A program made the translations under genes and the position numbers. A DNA stretch of 43,576 nt, taken from positions 1 to 43,576 of the forward strand of contig JAIBBB010000006.1 in the NCBI GenBank assembly GCA_019694905.1, in the 5' to 3' direction. This DNA comes from Cyclobacteriaceae bacterium (GTDB lineage Bacteria > Bacteroidota > Bacteroidia > Cytophagales > Cyclobacteriaceae). The notes under the pieces were generated by a model. That model saw only the letters and a list, made by a program, of their open reading frames with translations, did not search any database and was not told the DNA's origin. Below are positions 34,441-42,601 of the stretch, piece by piece. Numbering within the stretch: position 1 is the stretch's first letter; every line of letters begins with the position of its first letter.

Positions 34441-36861
34441 TCAATGGAATGTCAGCAATTCGCGCAGGCCAGGTTCTACAGCGAGCAGTACAGCAGCTTC
34501 TCCAAAGGCCGCCTTGTCCAGTGTTTTCTGCCACGCTGCACGTTCACCTTCTGTGATGGTTACTTTTCCTTCCAGTTGATCCATGATCCTGAGGCCTGCC
34601 AGCGACAGCGCGCCGAGGGTAGACGACAGGTTCAGTACTTTTTGCAGGCGCGGGTTTTCTGCCGCCATCATCATGATTTCATGGTGGTTGTTACGCCATT
34701 GTGTGAGCGTCGCCCGCAGGGCAGCCGCGTGGAGCCGGTGGGTGGAGTCTGCGAGGTAGGCATGCACCTGGCTGTTGAAGGTGCGCGCAGGAAGGCTTTC
34801 CGGAAGCGCCGCGTCGACGACTTCGTTGAGGGGAGTGAGCGTGCTGAGATGACCCATCTCCTGGGCCAGCCGGTCATACAGTTTCACTTCCTCGAGCGCG
34901 TCTACCAGCACGCGAACTGCCTCTGCATTTTTGCCCTGTGTCAGGTGATTGATCAATGCATCCTGCTGTCTGTGGTGGGCGGCGCCTCTGCGCACCAGGT
35001 ATTGATCGGTAATCGCCAGCCGCCGGTACATGTCATCAACTTGCGTGGTAAGCGCTTTTGGCGTCCAGAATTTTTCCGCGATCGCAGCGAGTCGCGGCCA
35101 CAACCGCGTGTCCAAATTATCCATCGACACCACTTCGGTCCACATCGCAGCCTCACCACCGAGGATGCGCTGTTGCTCGTCGGCAGTGAGCGGCTTCATT
35201 TGCTCCAGCCGTGGCGGGTGCGTGCCGGCCACGTCATGGCCGCCGCTCTTCACGCCGCTCAGCGGGAAGGACAACAGCCCAAAGCCAAGTTTACCCTTCA
35301 GGCTGTCGCCCTGAAGCGTGGATTCAAAACTAATTTCACCGTAGTCGCTCGGGAAAGTAAAGGCCAACTGATCCTGTTGCAGCGACGCCTTCTCGAAGGA
35401 TGTGTAGTTGCTCATCATGTTGAGCACGCCGCGCAACTCTGCACCCTCTCCGAAGAGCACCAGGCTTATGTCAATCTTGTTGTCATTCACATGAAGGGTG
35501 AGTTCGTACTGCTGCCAACGATTGGAGTCGGGCTGAATGGTCACCCCACCCGAAAGCACTTCGGGGTCGTGCGTGTAGTGCTTGCCGGCGTGCAGCTTGT
35601 GGTCGAGGTAATAACCATTCGAAAGGATGGCGGTGCCGTTCTTCTGCACAGCTTCGAAGAGCGACTTGTGAGAGCGCCAGCTTTGTACCACGATGTCTTT
35701 GCTGAGATCCTGGTGTAGAATCTCGTCCCAACCGGCCATGCGCTTGCCGTGCTGGCGGAAGATTTTTTCCATCCGCGCATTGAAATGCGCCTGCAGGTCG
35801 TGCGAATTGGCGATCTCGTGCGACTTCATGAAAGCCTGAATGGATGCGTTGTTCTTCCAGTGCTCGTCGGCCACTTCATCGCCGCCGATGTGGATGAATG
35901 GATCAGGGAACAGGGCGCTGACTTCGCCGATGAACTTGTCCAGGAAGTCATATACTTCTTCACGCGTGGGATCGAGCACGGGTGTGAGTATGCCGAAGTT
36001 GGTGTCGATCTTGTAGGGACCGGGAGCGCTGCCCAACTCAGGGTAGCCAACGAGGAAGCCGGTAGAATGGCCTGGCAGGTCAAACTCGGGAACAACCCGA
36101 ATGCCGCGGTCGCGTGCAAAGGCCACCACTTCGCGAATGTCATCCTGTGTGTAGTAGTTTCCATCCGACCCCGCCTCATGCAGTTTGGGGAACACCTTGC
36201 TCTCCATCCGGAACCCCTGGTAGTCGCTCAGGTGCCAGTGCAGCACATTGAGTTTGACCGCGGCCATCGCCTCAAGGTTGCGCAGCACGGCCTCTTTGGG
36301 AATCCAGTGACGCGAGACATCCAGCATCAGCCCACGCCATGCATAGCGGGGCTGGTCTTTGATGGTGGCCACCGGAAAGGCCTGACGGTCGCCGGAGGCT
36401 TGTGCGAGTTGCAGCAGCGTCTCCAGCCCACGCAAAACACCGTAGCGTGTGGCAGCATGGAGTTTTATCTGGGAGGTAGTGATGATGAGTTCATACGACT
36501 CATTCTCTTTCAACTGTTGCACCGGTTGCGCCGTGCTGTCGATGTGGATGTCGAGACCTGTGCCGGAGGTGCCCAGCGTCACAGCCGTCAGTTTGCTCAG
36601 GTTAGCAATGAATCGTTCGCCGGCGCGCCAGGCAACAGAATCAACCACACCACTCCAGGCAATACCGAGTGTTGGCTCAATGCGAAATTCTCCATCAGAC
36701 AAATGCGCTTCTGCCGGCAGCGGCATCAGCGTCAGACGCGCCCGGTCTTCATCTGATACAGGTAATGGTTTGGGGCGCAGCACAAAAAACCAGACAGCGG
36801 CGGCGACCACGACAAGGGTTGCCAGCACATAGGCGGAAATCTTCAGAAATCTTTTCAACAT
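34441..36861 (-). CDS. Exported beta-N-acetylhexosaminidase, GH20
   Basis: 806 residues with an N-terminal membrane/signal segment (YVLATLVVVAAAVWFFVL). A GH20b-like domain comes first (~50-155), then the catalytic barrel opens with RGLMLDVSRHWIPKEAV and LHWHLSDYQGFRMESKVFP. The catalytic pair is in FIHIGGDEVAD (Asp328-Glu329); the barrel continues to about residue 610 with an unusual inserted beta-rich stretch (~445-525, YELTLHVNDNKIDISLVLFG). The C-terminal ~200 residues are helical. It removes terminal N-acetylglucosamine or N-acetylgalactosamine. No uptake genes for these sugars are seen beside it, apart from the distant MFS and NagX-like genes. A promoter-like TAACTTTA lies 16 bp upstream. 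Confidence 0.93.
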   Translation of the reverse strand: MLKRFLKISAYVLATLVVVAAAVWFFVLRPKPLPVSDEDRARLTLMPLPAEAHLSDGEFRIEPTLGIAWSGVVDSVAWRAGERFIANLSKLTAVTLGTSGTGLDIHIDSTAQPVQQLKENESYELIITTSQIKLHAATRYGVLRGLETLLQLAQASGDRQAFPVATIKDQPRYAWRGLMLDVSRHWIPKEAVLRNLEAMAAVKLNVLHWHLSDYQGFRMESKVFPKLHEAGSDGNYYTQDDIREVVAFARDRGIRVVPEFDLPGHSTGFLVGYPELGSAPGPYKIDTNFGILTPVLDPTREEVYDFLDKFIGEVSALFPDPFIHIGGDEVADEHWKNNASIQAFMKSHEIANSHDLQAHFNARMEKIFRQHGKRMAGWDEILHQDLSKDIVVQSWRSHKSLFEAVQKNGTAILSNGYYLDHKLHAGKHYTHDPEVLSGGVTIQPDSNRWQQYELTLHVNDNKIDISLVLFGEGAELRGVLNMMSNYTSFEKASLQQDQLAFTFPSDYGEISFESTLQGDSLKGKLGFGLLSFPLSGVKSGGHDVAGTHPPRLEQMKPLTADEQQRILGGEAAMWTEVVSMDNLDTRLWPRLAAIAEKFWTPKALTTQVDDMYRRLAITDQYLVRRGAAHHRQQDALINHLTQGKNAEAVRVLVDALEEVKLYDRLAQEMGHLSTLTPLNEVVDAALPESLPARTFNSQVHAYLADSTHRLHAAALRATLTQWRNNHHEIMMMAAENPRLQKVLNLSSTLGALSLAGLRIMDQLEGKVTITEGERAAWQKTLDKAAFGEAAVLLAVEPGLRELLTFH

Positions 36862-36922
36862 GGCTATCGCAAAGAACTAAAGTTAGCCACAATTTGATTG
36901 AGAAGGGACGAAAAAAGAGCGG

Positions 36923-38800
36923 CTACTTGCTCAGGAGCGCCACGGTGCCGGTGCGCGTGAAGTGCTGGCCGGCCTGATCGGTGATTTCCGCTTTCCAGAT
37001 GTAGGTTGCTTCCGGCATCACGACGCCGTCGCGCTTGCCATCCCACGGCTTGTTCTTGTCGGAGAAATACAGGAGTGTGCCCCACCGGTCAAAAATCTGA
37101 AGGTGCATGCTGACAATGAACTGACCGAATACTTTGAATGAATCGTTTAGCCGGTCGTGGTTGGGTGTGAAGGCGGTGGGGGCGAAGAGGTGGGCTTCTT
37201 TTGTAATGGTAATGCTGTTGGACACCGACTGCTGCAACCCTGCCTGGTTGCTCTGCGCGTGGATGACATAGGTGACGCGCTGGTTGATGGTGTCGGGTGT
37301 GCTGTCGACGAGCGTGCTGTCGGTAGTGGAGAATGTTCTGAGCAGGGTTCCGTTGAGGTCGTACTTCTCTATGCTGTAGGCTCTGACGCCGTTCTGCCAG
37401 CCGACATACCGGGTCCAGTTGAGGGTGATGGAGTTGTCTTTGCCCAGTTCGCCGGCAAGCACCATGGGGCACACGAGTGATCCCTGCGGACTCTGGTTCT
37501 GGCAGACGTCTTTGTAATTGGTCACGTAGCAGAACCGCGCCTGGTCGCTGTATACCGGATCACTGAATGCTGGTGTGGTGGAGGTGCCCGCCAGTCCGAA
37601 GTTGGTGCGGTCGAACGAGCGGAAGATCCGGTAGGTGTCTGGCGTGTAGGCCGGATCTTGCAGCCAGGTGAGGTTTACACCCTCAGTGCCCACTACGGCA
37701 CTGGTATTGGTGATGGCCGTGGGAATTCTCGAAGAGAACGAGGTCACACATTTTTGCAGTGTACGGCTCTTGCTGCCGTTGCCATAGTTGGCCACCAGCT
37801 GATAGCAGTAGTTGGTGAGGCAAATCACGTTGGTGTCGTCAAAGGAGATGCCCGGAACGGTGACGTAGTTGCCGCCGTCGCGCAGCACGCTGAAGTTGGA
37901 AACGCCGCTCGTGGAGGTGAGCCAGCTGAGTTTGTTGACTTCACTCTCGGCCGTCAGCGACAGTTGCTGGCTGCAGATGATATTGGAGTACGTGTTTGTG
38001 CCATTGCACACATCGTATGCAGAAAGCCGGAAGCAGTAGTAGTTCTGGTCGGGCTTCAGGTTGGTGATCGTGTAGCTGCTGACTCCGTAGAGCAGTTGGA
38101 AGAGTTGGAAGTTGCTGTTGTTGTTGACCGCCACTTCGAGGTTGAGCCGCAGGTGCGGGGCGGCGGTAAAGTCGAGTTGCATGGTAGAGACGTCCACCAC
38201 GGTGAGTTGATCGATTTTCGGCGTCGGGAGGCTGGCGAGAGCCGTGAAGGCTTGCACATTCGCCGTGCAGTTGTCGGCGGATTTCAGGTCGCGGCCGCGC
38301 ACGGCGATATTGAAATTGCCGCCAACGCCATAACTATGCGAGGCCACAGCGTTGTTGCTGAAGGGGATGATGGTTTCGGGATTGTTGTCGTTGTTGAAGT
38401 CGATGACGTACTGATCGTAGTGGTTGTCGGTGACTTTGATCGTCGCGTTGTTGTTCGCGCAGGTGTAGATCTCAAACGCGGGCTGGATGTTGTCGTCGAC
38501 CGTGATGGTGATGTCGTCGGCGCCGATGCTCTGATAGATCACTGAAAGCGTGAAGGTGCCCGGTGTGTTGTAGGTGAAAGTAAACTGGTTTTGTGTCTGC
38601 GTGCCGTTGCTCTCATAGTCCATCACGCAGGGTTTTCCCGGCGTGCAGTCGCCGGCGAGCAGGTTGGTGAGTGTCACCGTAAACGGCGCACAGCCCTTCT
38701 TTTCATCTACCTGAAATCGACCGAGCCGGCTCACGTATTGTGCGCTGACGGGAAGGACCCCCAGGACGGCAAAGGATATGATGAGCAGACGGCGGATCAC
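36923..38800 (-). CDS. T9SS type-B sorted surface protein with PKD-like domain
   Basis: 625 residues starting at GTG with signal peptide ending LPVSAQ. The N-terminal region has a PKD-like domain (residues ~30-110, FTVTLTNLL and PGTFTLSVIYQSI). Several Fn3-like repeats follow, each about 90-100 residues (e.g. YYCFRLSAYDVCNGTNTYSN and RFCYVTNYKDVCQNQSPQGS). The last ~85 residues are the gliding-motility-associated C-terminal domain: FAPTAFTPNHDRLNDSF, LQIFDRWGTLLYF, WDGKRDG and EATYIWKAEITDQAG. This domain directs export by the type IX secretion system. Probable surface or secreted adhesin; ligand unknown. It starts 2 bp after the hutH stop, and a -7-like TAACTTTA inside the hutH 3' end may give it its own promoter. 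Confidence 0.9.
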   Translation of the reverse strand: MIRRLLIISFAVLGVLPVSAQYVSRLGRFQVDEKKGCAPFTVTLTNLLAGDCTPGKPCVMDYESNGTQTQNQFTFTYNTPGTFTLSVIYQSIGADDITITVDDNIQPAFEIYTCANNNATIKVTDNHYDQYVIDFNNDNNPETIIPFSNNAVASHSYGVGGNFNIAVRGRDLKSADNCTANVQAFTALASLPTPKIDQLTVVDVSTMQLDFTAAPHLRLNLEVAVNNNSNFQLFQLLYGVSSYTITNLKPDQNYYCFRLSAYDVCNGTNTYSNIICSQQLSLTAESEVNKLSWLTSTSGVSNFSVLRDGGNYVTVPGISFDDTNVICLTNYCYQLVANYGNGSKSRTLQKCVTSFSSRIPTAITNTSAVVGTEGVNLTWLQDPAYTPDTYRIFRSFDRTNFGLAGTSTTPAFSDPVYSDQARFCYVTNYKDVCQNQSPQGSLVCPMVLAGELGKDNSITLNWTRYVGWQNGVRAYSIEKYDLNGTLLRTFSTTDSTLVDSTPDTINQRVTYVIHAQSNQAGLQQSVSNSITITKEAHLFAPTAFTPNHDRLNDSFKVFGQFIVSMHLQIFDRWGTLLYFSDKNKPWDGKRDGVVMPEATYIWKAEITDQAGQHFTRTGTVALLSK

Positions 38801-38802
38801 GG

Positions 38803-40233
38803 TCAGAGCGTATCGGCTAAAGTTAGCGTTTTCAGAAAAACTTCGGCGGCGTGCATGTCTTTGTAGAGCAAACGATCAGACTGAAGGAACGGTACATGAT
38901 CCCTGAATTTTTTTACCATTTCCTGCAATTGCGGCGATGTGGTGAGCGGACGCCGGAATTCCAGCGCCTGACAGGCCGTGAGCAGTTCTACCGCCAGGAT
39001 GGCGTAGACGTTGTCGACCACTCTGAAGACTTTGGTCGCTGCATTCGCGCCCATGCTCACGTGGTCTTCCTGGCCGTTGCTGGACACGATGGAGTCCACC
39101 GACGCCGGGGTGCAGAACTGTTTGTTCTGGCTTACGAGGGAGGCGGCCGTGTATTGCGGGATCATCAGTCCGGAGTTAATACCCGGATCGGCCACAAGGT
39201 AATGCGGCAATTCGCGGGCGCCGGAAATTAATTGATAAGTGCGGCGCTCCGAAATAGAGCCAAGTTCGGATACGGCAATGGCGAGAAAGTCCAGTGCCAG
39301 TGCCAATGGCTGACCGTGGAAGTTTCCGGCGGAGATGATCTTGTCGTCGTCGGGGAAGATATTCGGATTGTCCGAGACGCCATTCACTTCAGCGAGCATC
39401 ACGCCCGTCACGTAGTCGATGGCGTCGAGGCTTGCGCCGTGCACTTGTGGCATGCATCGGAAGGAATACGGGTCCTGCACGTGGCGCTTGGCCTGATGGA
39501 TGAGTGCGCTGCCGTCGAGCAGTTGCAGCAGGTGCGCTGCGACACGTCCCTGGCCGCGCTGCGGGCGGATGGTGTGCACGGCGGGTTCGAAGGGTTCAGG
39601 GCGGCCGTCGAATGCATCGAGAGACAGTGCGCCGATCATGTCGGCGAGCTGGATCAGCCGGTGGGCGTGCAGGGTACACCACACGCCGTATGCGCTCATG
39701 AACTGTGTGCCGTTGAGCAGCGCGAGCCCTTCTTTGGCTTTGAAGTGAATAGGATCCCATTGCTGGCGGCGGAGCAACACATCGCCTGCGATACGTTCTG
39801 CCCCCATCTGCACTTCACCCAGGCCGAGGAGTGGCAGCGACAAATGTGCCAACGGTGCGAGGTCGCCGGAAGCGCCGAGTGACCCCATCTGATAGACAAT
39901 GGGAAGTGCCCCTGCGTTGAACAGCGCCGTCAGCCGTTCTACGGTCTCGAGCTGTACACCCGAATAGCCATAAGACAGCGACTGGACTTTCAACATCAGC
40001 ATCAGTCGCACAATCTCTGCCGGCACTTCAGGACCGGTGCCGCACGCATGTGACTTCACCAGGTTGTCCTGGAGGGTTTCCAGCTGGTGGTTGGAGATAT
40101 GCTTGTTGTAGAGCGAGCCGAAACCGGTGTTGATGCCATAGACCGGGTCTGCCGACTGTGCCATGCGGTTGTCGAGGTACTCGCGGCATTTGCGGATGCG
40201 ATTCTTCGCGTCGTCTGACAACGCCAGTGTCAC
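38803..40233 (-). CDS. hutH: Histidine ammonia-lyase HutH (true start probably further upstream)
   Basis: Deaminates histidine to urocanate. From GTG at 40233 the protein has 476 residues; YGINTGFGSL, the MIO-forming ASG triad (121-123) in GSLGASGDLAPLAH, GTQFMSAYG and RTYQLISGARELPHYLV are present. The homologous reading frame continues upstream for 25 codons to ATC at 40308 (HIISSQTLTLRDLSKLAFHE), which resembles the normal N-terminus of Bacteroidota HutH and would put the triad at ~146-148, close to its usual place. No ATG, GTG or TTG lies in frame in that extension, or further upstream within the hisS overlap, so the start is either ATC or affected by a base change. The given start is the first canonical one. 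It lies directly downstream of hisS. Confidence 0.88.
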   Translation of the reverse strand: MTLALSDDAKNRIRKCREYLDNRMAQSADPVYGINTGFGSLYNKHISNHQLETLQDNLVKSHACGTGPEVPAEIVRLMLMLKVQSLSYGYSGVQLETVERLTALFNAGALPIVYQMGSLGASGDLAPLAHLSLPLLGLGEVQMGAERIAGDVLLRRQQWDPIHFKAKEGLALLNGTQFMSAYGVWCTLHAHRLIQLADMIGALSLDAFDGRPEPFEPAVHTIRPQRGQGRVAAHLLQLLDGSALIHQAKRHVQDPYSFRCMPQVHGASLDAIDYVTGVMLAEVNGVSDNPNIFPDDDKIISAGNFHGQPLALALDFLAIAVSELGSISERRTYQLISGARELPHYLVADPGINSGLMIPQYTAASLVSQNKQFCTPASVDSIVSSNGQEDHVSMGANAATKVFRVVDNVYAILAVELLTACQALEFRRPLTTSPQLQEMVKKFRDHVPFLQSDRLLYKDMHAAEVFLKTLTLADTL

Positions 40234-40319
40234 CTCGTGAAAAGCGAGTTTTGACAGATCACGCAGCGTGAGCGTTTGCGACGAGATGATATGGGTTTCC
40301 GTCTTGATGGCTGTGGCAG

Positions 40320-41690
40320 TTAGGCGCGGACGCGGTGGATGATGTCGGTGATGGGCAACGCCTGTTGTTCGCCGGTACCCATGACTTTGAGTGTGAGCTG
40401 GCCTGTGCGGACTTCGTCAGGGCCGATCACGATGGTGTAGGGAATGAGCTTCCGGTCGGCGTACTCCAGTTGCTTCTTCAGTTTGGATTCGTCGGGATAG
40501 ATTTCGCTCGCGATACCCGCCTCGCGCAGTGCGCGCAGCACGCCGAGACCGTAGGAGTGGCTTGCTGCGTCAAAGTGGGCGATGAGCACTTTGGTGGAGA
40601 TCTGTGTGCGCGCCGGGAAGAGTTGCAGTTCCTCCATGGCGTCATAGATGCGGTCGATGCCAAAGGAGATTCCCACGCCTGAGCTCTTTTCTTTTCCGTC
40701 GAAAACAGCGGTGAGGTTGTCATAGCGACCGCCACCGCAGACGCTGCCGATGGCGACGTTGTGAATCTTGACTTCGAAGATGCAGCCGGTGTAGTAGCTG
40801 AGTCCACGGGCAAGTGCCACATCAAACTCGACGTGGTCCTCGGAAGCGCCATACGCGCGGAGGAGATCCAGCATCTGCCGCAATTCGGCGATGCCTTTCT
40901 GTCCGGCGGCGGACTGGCTGAAAGTCCCATCGAGCAGTGCCAGCTTGTCGGCGGTGGTGCCTTGTGCGTTGAGCAGCTGAAAGACCGGCGTCAGGCTGTT
41001 GGGCGAGAAGCCGCGGGCGACGAGCTCTTCCTTCACCTTCTCTTCACCGATCTTGTCGAGCTTGTCGATGGCGACAAACAAACTGGTTTGCTGGTCGCCG
41101 GCGCCGGCGAGGTCGGCGAGACCACCGAGCACACCGCGGTGGTTGATTTTGATGCTGTAGTCAGTGATGCCGAGTGCGGCGAAAGCCTCGCGGATCATCA
41201 GGATGATTTCCACTTCACAGAACAGCGAGTCGGTGCCCACCACGTCGGCGTCGCACTGATAGAATTCGCGGTAGCGTCCTTTTTGCGGGCGGTCGGCGCG
41301 CCACACCGGCTGAATCTGGTAGCGCTTGAAGGGGAATGTGATTTCGTGACGGTTCATCACCACATACCGCGCGAAGGGCACGGTGAGGTCGTAGCGCAGA
41401 CCTTTTTCAGCGATGTCAAAGGTGATGGATCGGGAATCGCGGGCGACGAGTTTGTCGGCGGGGACGTCCTTGAGGAAGTCGCCGGAGTTCAGAATCTTGA
41501 AGAGCAGTTGGTCGCCCTCCTCGCCGTATTTGCCGGTGAGGGTGGAGAGGTTCTCCATGGCAGGCGTCTCCAGGGGCAGAAAGCCGAATTTCTGGAAGAT
41601 GGAGCGGATGGAGGCAAAGATAAACTGGCGTTTGGCCATCTGGGCGGGGCCAAAATCCCGGGTACCTTTGGGGAGCGTAGGTTTGTCCAT
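40320..41690 (-). CDS. hisS: Histidyl-tRNA synthetase
   Basis: Class II synthetase of 456 residues from ATG at 41690 (MDKPTLPKGTRDF). Motif 2 region RYREFYQCDADVVG and the histidine-specific LARGLSYYTGCIFEV are present, followed by GGGRYDNL and the C-terminal anticodon-binding domain (VLIAHFDAASHSYGL, IVIGPDEVRTGQLTLK). The upstream in-frame start at 41714 adds eight residues that are not conserved and lies over the promoter. A perfect -7 element (TAGTTTTG on the minus strand, 41702-41709) lies 11 bp upstream, with TTTTTG a further 22 bp away. Followed by hutH at once. Confidence 0.96.
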   Translation of the reverse strand: MDKPTLPKGTRDFGPAQMAKRQFIFASIRSIFQKFGFLPLETPAMENLSTLTGKYGEEGDQLLFKILNSGDFLKDVPADKLVARDSRSITFDIAEKGLRYDLTVPFARYVVMNRHEITFPFKRYQIQPVWRADRPQKGRYREFYQCDADVVGTDSLFCEVEIILMIREAFAALGITDYSIKINHRGVLGGLADLAGAGDQQTSLFVAIDKLDKIGEEKVKEELVARGFSPNSLTPVFQLLNAQGTTADKLALLDGTFSQSAAGQKGIAELRQMLDLLRAYGASEDHVEFDVALARGLSYYTGCIFEVKIHNVAIGSVCGGGRYDNLTAVFDGKEKSSGVGISFGIDRIYDAMEELQLFPARTQISTKVLIAHFDAASHSYGLGVLRALREAGIASEIYPDESKLKKQLEYADRKLIPYTIVIGPDEVRTGQLTLKVMGTGEQQALPITDIIHRVRA

Positions 41691-41701
41691 AGATGAATCG
41701 A

Positions 41702-41737
41702 CAAAACTAGTCAATTATCGGCTCTGGTGGGCAAAAA
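41702..41737 (-). promoter_or_regulatory. Bacteroidota-type promoter of hisS
   Basis: Minus-strand -7 element TAGTTTTG (41702-41709) matches TAnnTTTG fully; TTTTTG (41732-41737) 22 bp upstream fits the -33 TTG element with slightly long spacing. The hisS ATG is 11 bp downstream. Confidence 0.6.
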
Positions 41738-41784
41738 GCCCCATTTCTGGCACTGGCGGCCAGTTCTCTTGATGACACTTTTGC

Positions 41785-41814
41785 TTGGATGGTGACCAAA
41801 TTCTCTTACCTTTG
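41785..41814 (+). promoter_or_regulatory. Bacteroidota-type promoter of the 52-aa gene
   Basis: TTG (41785-41787), a 19-bp spacer and TACCTTTG (41807-41814) match the -33/-7 consensus of the Bacteroidota primary sigma factor fully. The small ORF starts 23 bp downstream. Confidence 0.75.
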
Positions 41815-41837
41815 CGCCCTCCAAAATCTGTAAAGCC

Positions 41838-41996
41838 ATGTCAGTTACCCGTTTGAAGAGAAAGAACCGCAAGGATAAGGCAGTTGCCGCACGCCGCAGA
41901 ACCGCGCTGAAGATCCAGAATTTCAAGCCTGTGATGAAGGGCGTGGACATCGAAGCCATCAAGGAAGAATTCAAGGCCAAGAAGGCAGGCAAATAA
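41838..41996 (+). CDS. Small basic protein of unknown function (52 aa)
   Basis: ATG at 41838, TAA at 41994-41996. The protein starts MSVTRLKRKNRKDKAVAARR and continues with RTALKIQNFKPVMKGVDIEAI, then a Lys-rich tail KEEFKAKKAGK. It has 16 or so Lys/Arg in 52 residues, no signal peptide and no membrane helix, so a cytoplasmic, nucleic-acid- or ribosome-associated role is plausible. I believe similar short proteins occur in other Bacteroidota, but no function is known to me. Strong support for expression: a consensus promoter 23 bp upstream and a clear intrinsic terminator 31 bp downstream, making a stand-alone unit. It is divergent from hisS. Confidence 0.8.
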   Translation: MSVTRLKRKNRKDKAVAARRRTALKIQNFKPVMKGVDIEAIKEEFKAKKAGK

Positions 41997-42027
41997 GCCT
42001 CTTTCCTGTTGTCAGATGATACTGTTA

Positions 42028-42056
42028 GCCTCCCGGCGTGCCGGTGAGGCTTTTTT
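42028..42056 (+). terminator. Intrinsic terminator after the 52-aa gene
   Basis: Stem GCCTCCCGGC (42028-42037), loop GT, stem GCCGG-T-GAGGC (42040-42050) with one bulged T, followed by TTTTTT. It also lies 12 bp beyond the stop of the convergent phosphoesterase gene, though the reverse strand lacks a strong U-tract. Confidence 0.85.
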
Positions 42057-42068
42057 AATTGTCGGGGG

Positions 42069-42575
42069 TCACTGTTTCAGGGCGCCGCGTTTGCCGAGGT
42101 CAATTACTTCCATGTGGGAGACCGTGCCGGCGGCGATTTCAAATCGGACGATCGTGCGCATATGGTGAAAGCCGTGGTGGCCAGCAGCGCCGGGATTGAT
42201 GTAGAGCATGTTGTTGAATGCTGGGTCGCGCCGGACGCGCAGGATGTGGGAGTGCCCGCAGATGAGTACTTGTGGAGTGTGCTGCTGCAGGATTTTGCGC
42301 ACACGCGGATTGTAGTTGGGTGGGGCACCGGCGATGTGTGTCATCCAGCAATCCACGCCTTCAATTGTGCGGCGATAGTCTTCCGGGAATTGCGTGGTGA
42401 TGGATTTGTCGTCGATGTTGCCGAACACGGCAATAAGTGGTTTGAAATTTGCGAGAGACTCCACCACATCGTTACCGATGTCGCCGGCATGCCAGATTTC
42501 GTCTACGGATTTGAAATAATCAAAAACAGCGGGGTCCAGAAATCCGTGTGTATCCGAGAGGAGGCCAATTTTCAT
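42069..42575 (-). CDS. YfcE/MJ0936-like metallophosphoesterase
   Basis: 168 residues from ATG at 42575. Calcineurin-like metal-binding blocks are complete: SDTHG, HAGDIG, FGNID, the His in MTHIAG, and GHSH near residue 107. These bind two divalent metals and catalyse phosphodiester or phosphomonoester hydrolysis; members of this small cytoplasmic family (YfcE) act on artificial phosphodiesters, and their natural substrates are unclear. A TTG at 42581 would add two residues and was not chosen. A perfect -7 element on the minus strand (TACATTTG, 42587-42594) precedes it; it is divergent from the next gene with 26 bp between the starts. Confidence 0.92.
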   Translation of the reverse strand: MKIGLLSDTHGFLDPAVFDYFKSVDEIWHAGDIGNDVVESLANFKPLIAVFGNIDDKSITTQFPEDYRRTIEGVDCWMTHIAGAPPNYNPRVRKILQQHTPQVLICGHSHILRVRRDPAFNNMLYINPGAAGHHGFHHMRTIVRFEIAAGTVSHMEVIDLGKRGALKQ

Positions 42576-42586
42576 ATGCAACTCCG

Positions 42587-42594
42587 CAAATGTA
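42587..42594 (-). promoter_or_regulatory. -7 promoter element of the phosphoesterase gene
   Basis: Minus-strand TACATTTG matches TAnnTTTG and lies 11 bp upstream of the ATG; no -33 TTG is seen at 19-21 bp. Confidence 0.4.
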
Positions 42595-42601
42595 TTGTTT
42601 T

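Noticed and set aside
34351..35718. Plus-strand open frame of 455 codons opposite the GH20 gene
   Set aside because: Low-complexity His/Arg/Val composition and no motifs; the GH20 catalytic motifs are on the other strand.
37658..38545. Plus-strand open frame of 295 codons opposite the T9SS protein
   Set aside because: Val/Gly/Asp-rich shadow; the real gene shows a signal peptide and a sorting domain.
40761..41696. Plus-strand open frame of 311 codons opposite hisS
   Set aside because: Shadow of hisS with no domain content.
41711..41992. Minus-strand 93-codon frame opposite the 52-aa gene
   Set aside because: It covers the promoter and coding region of the plus-strand small gene and the hisS promoter; no motifs.
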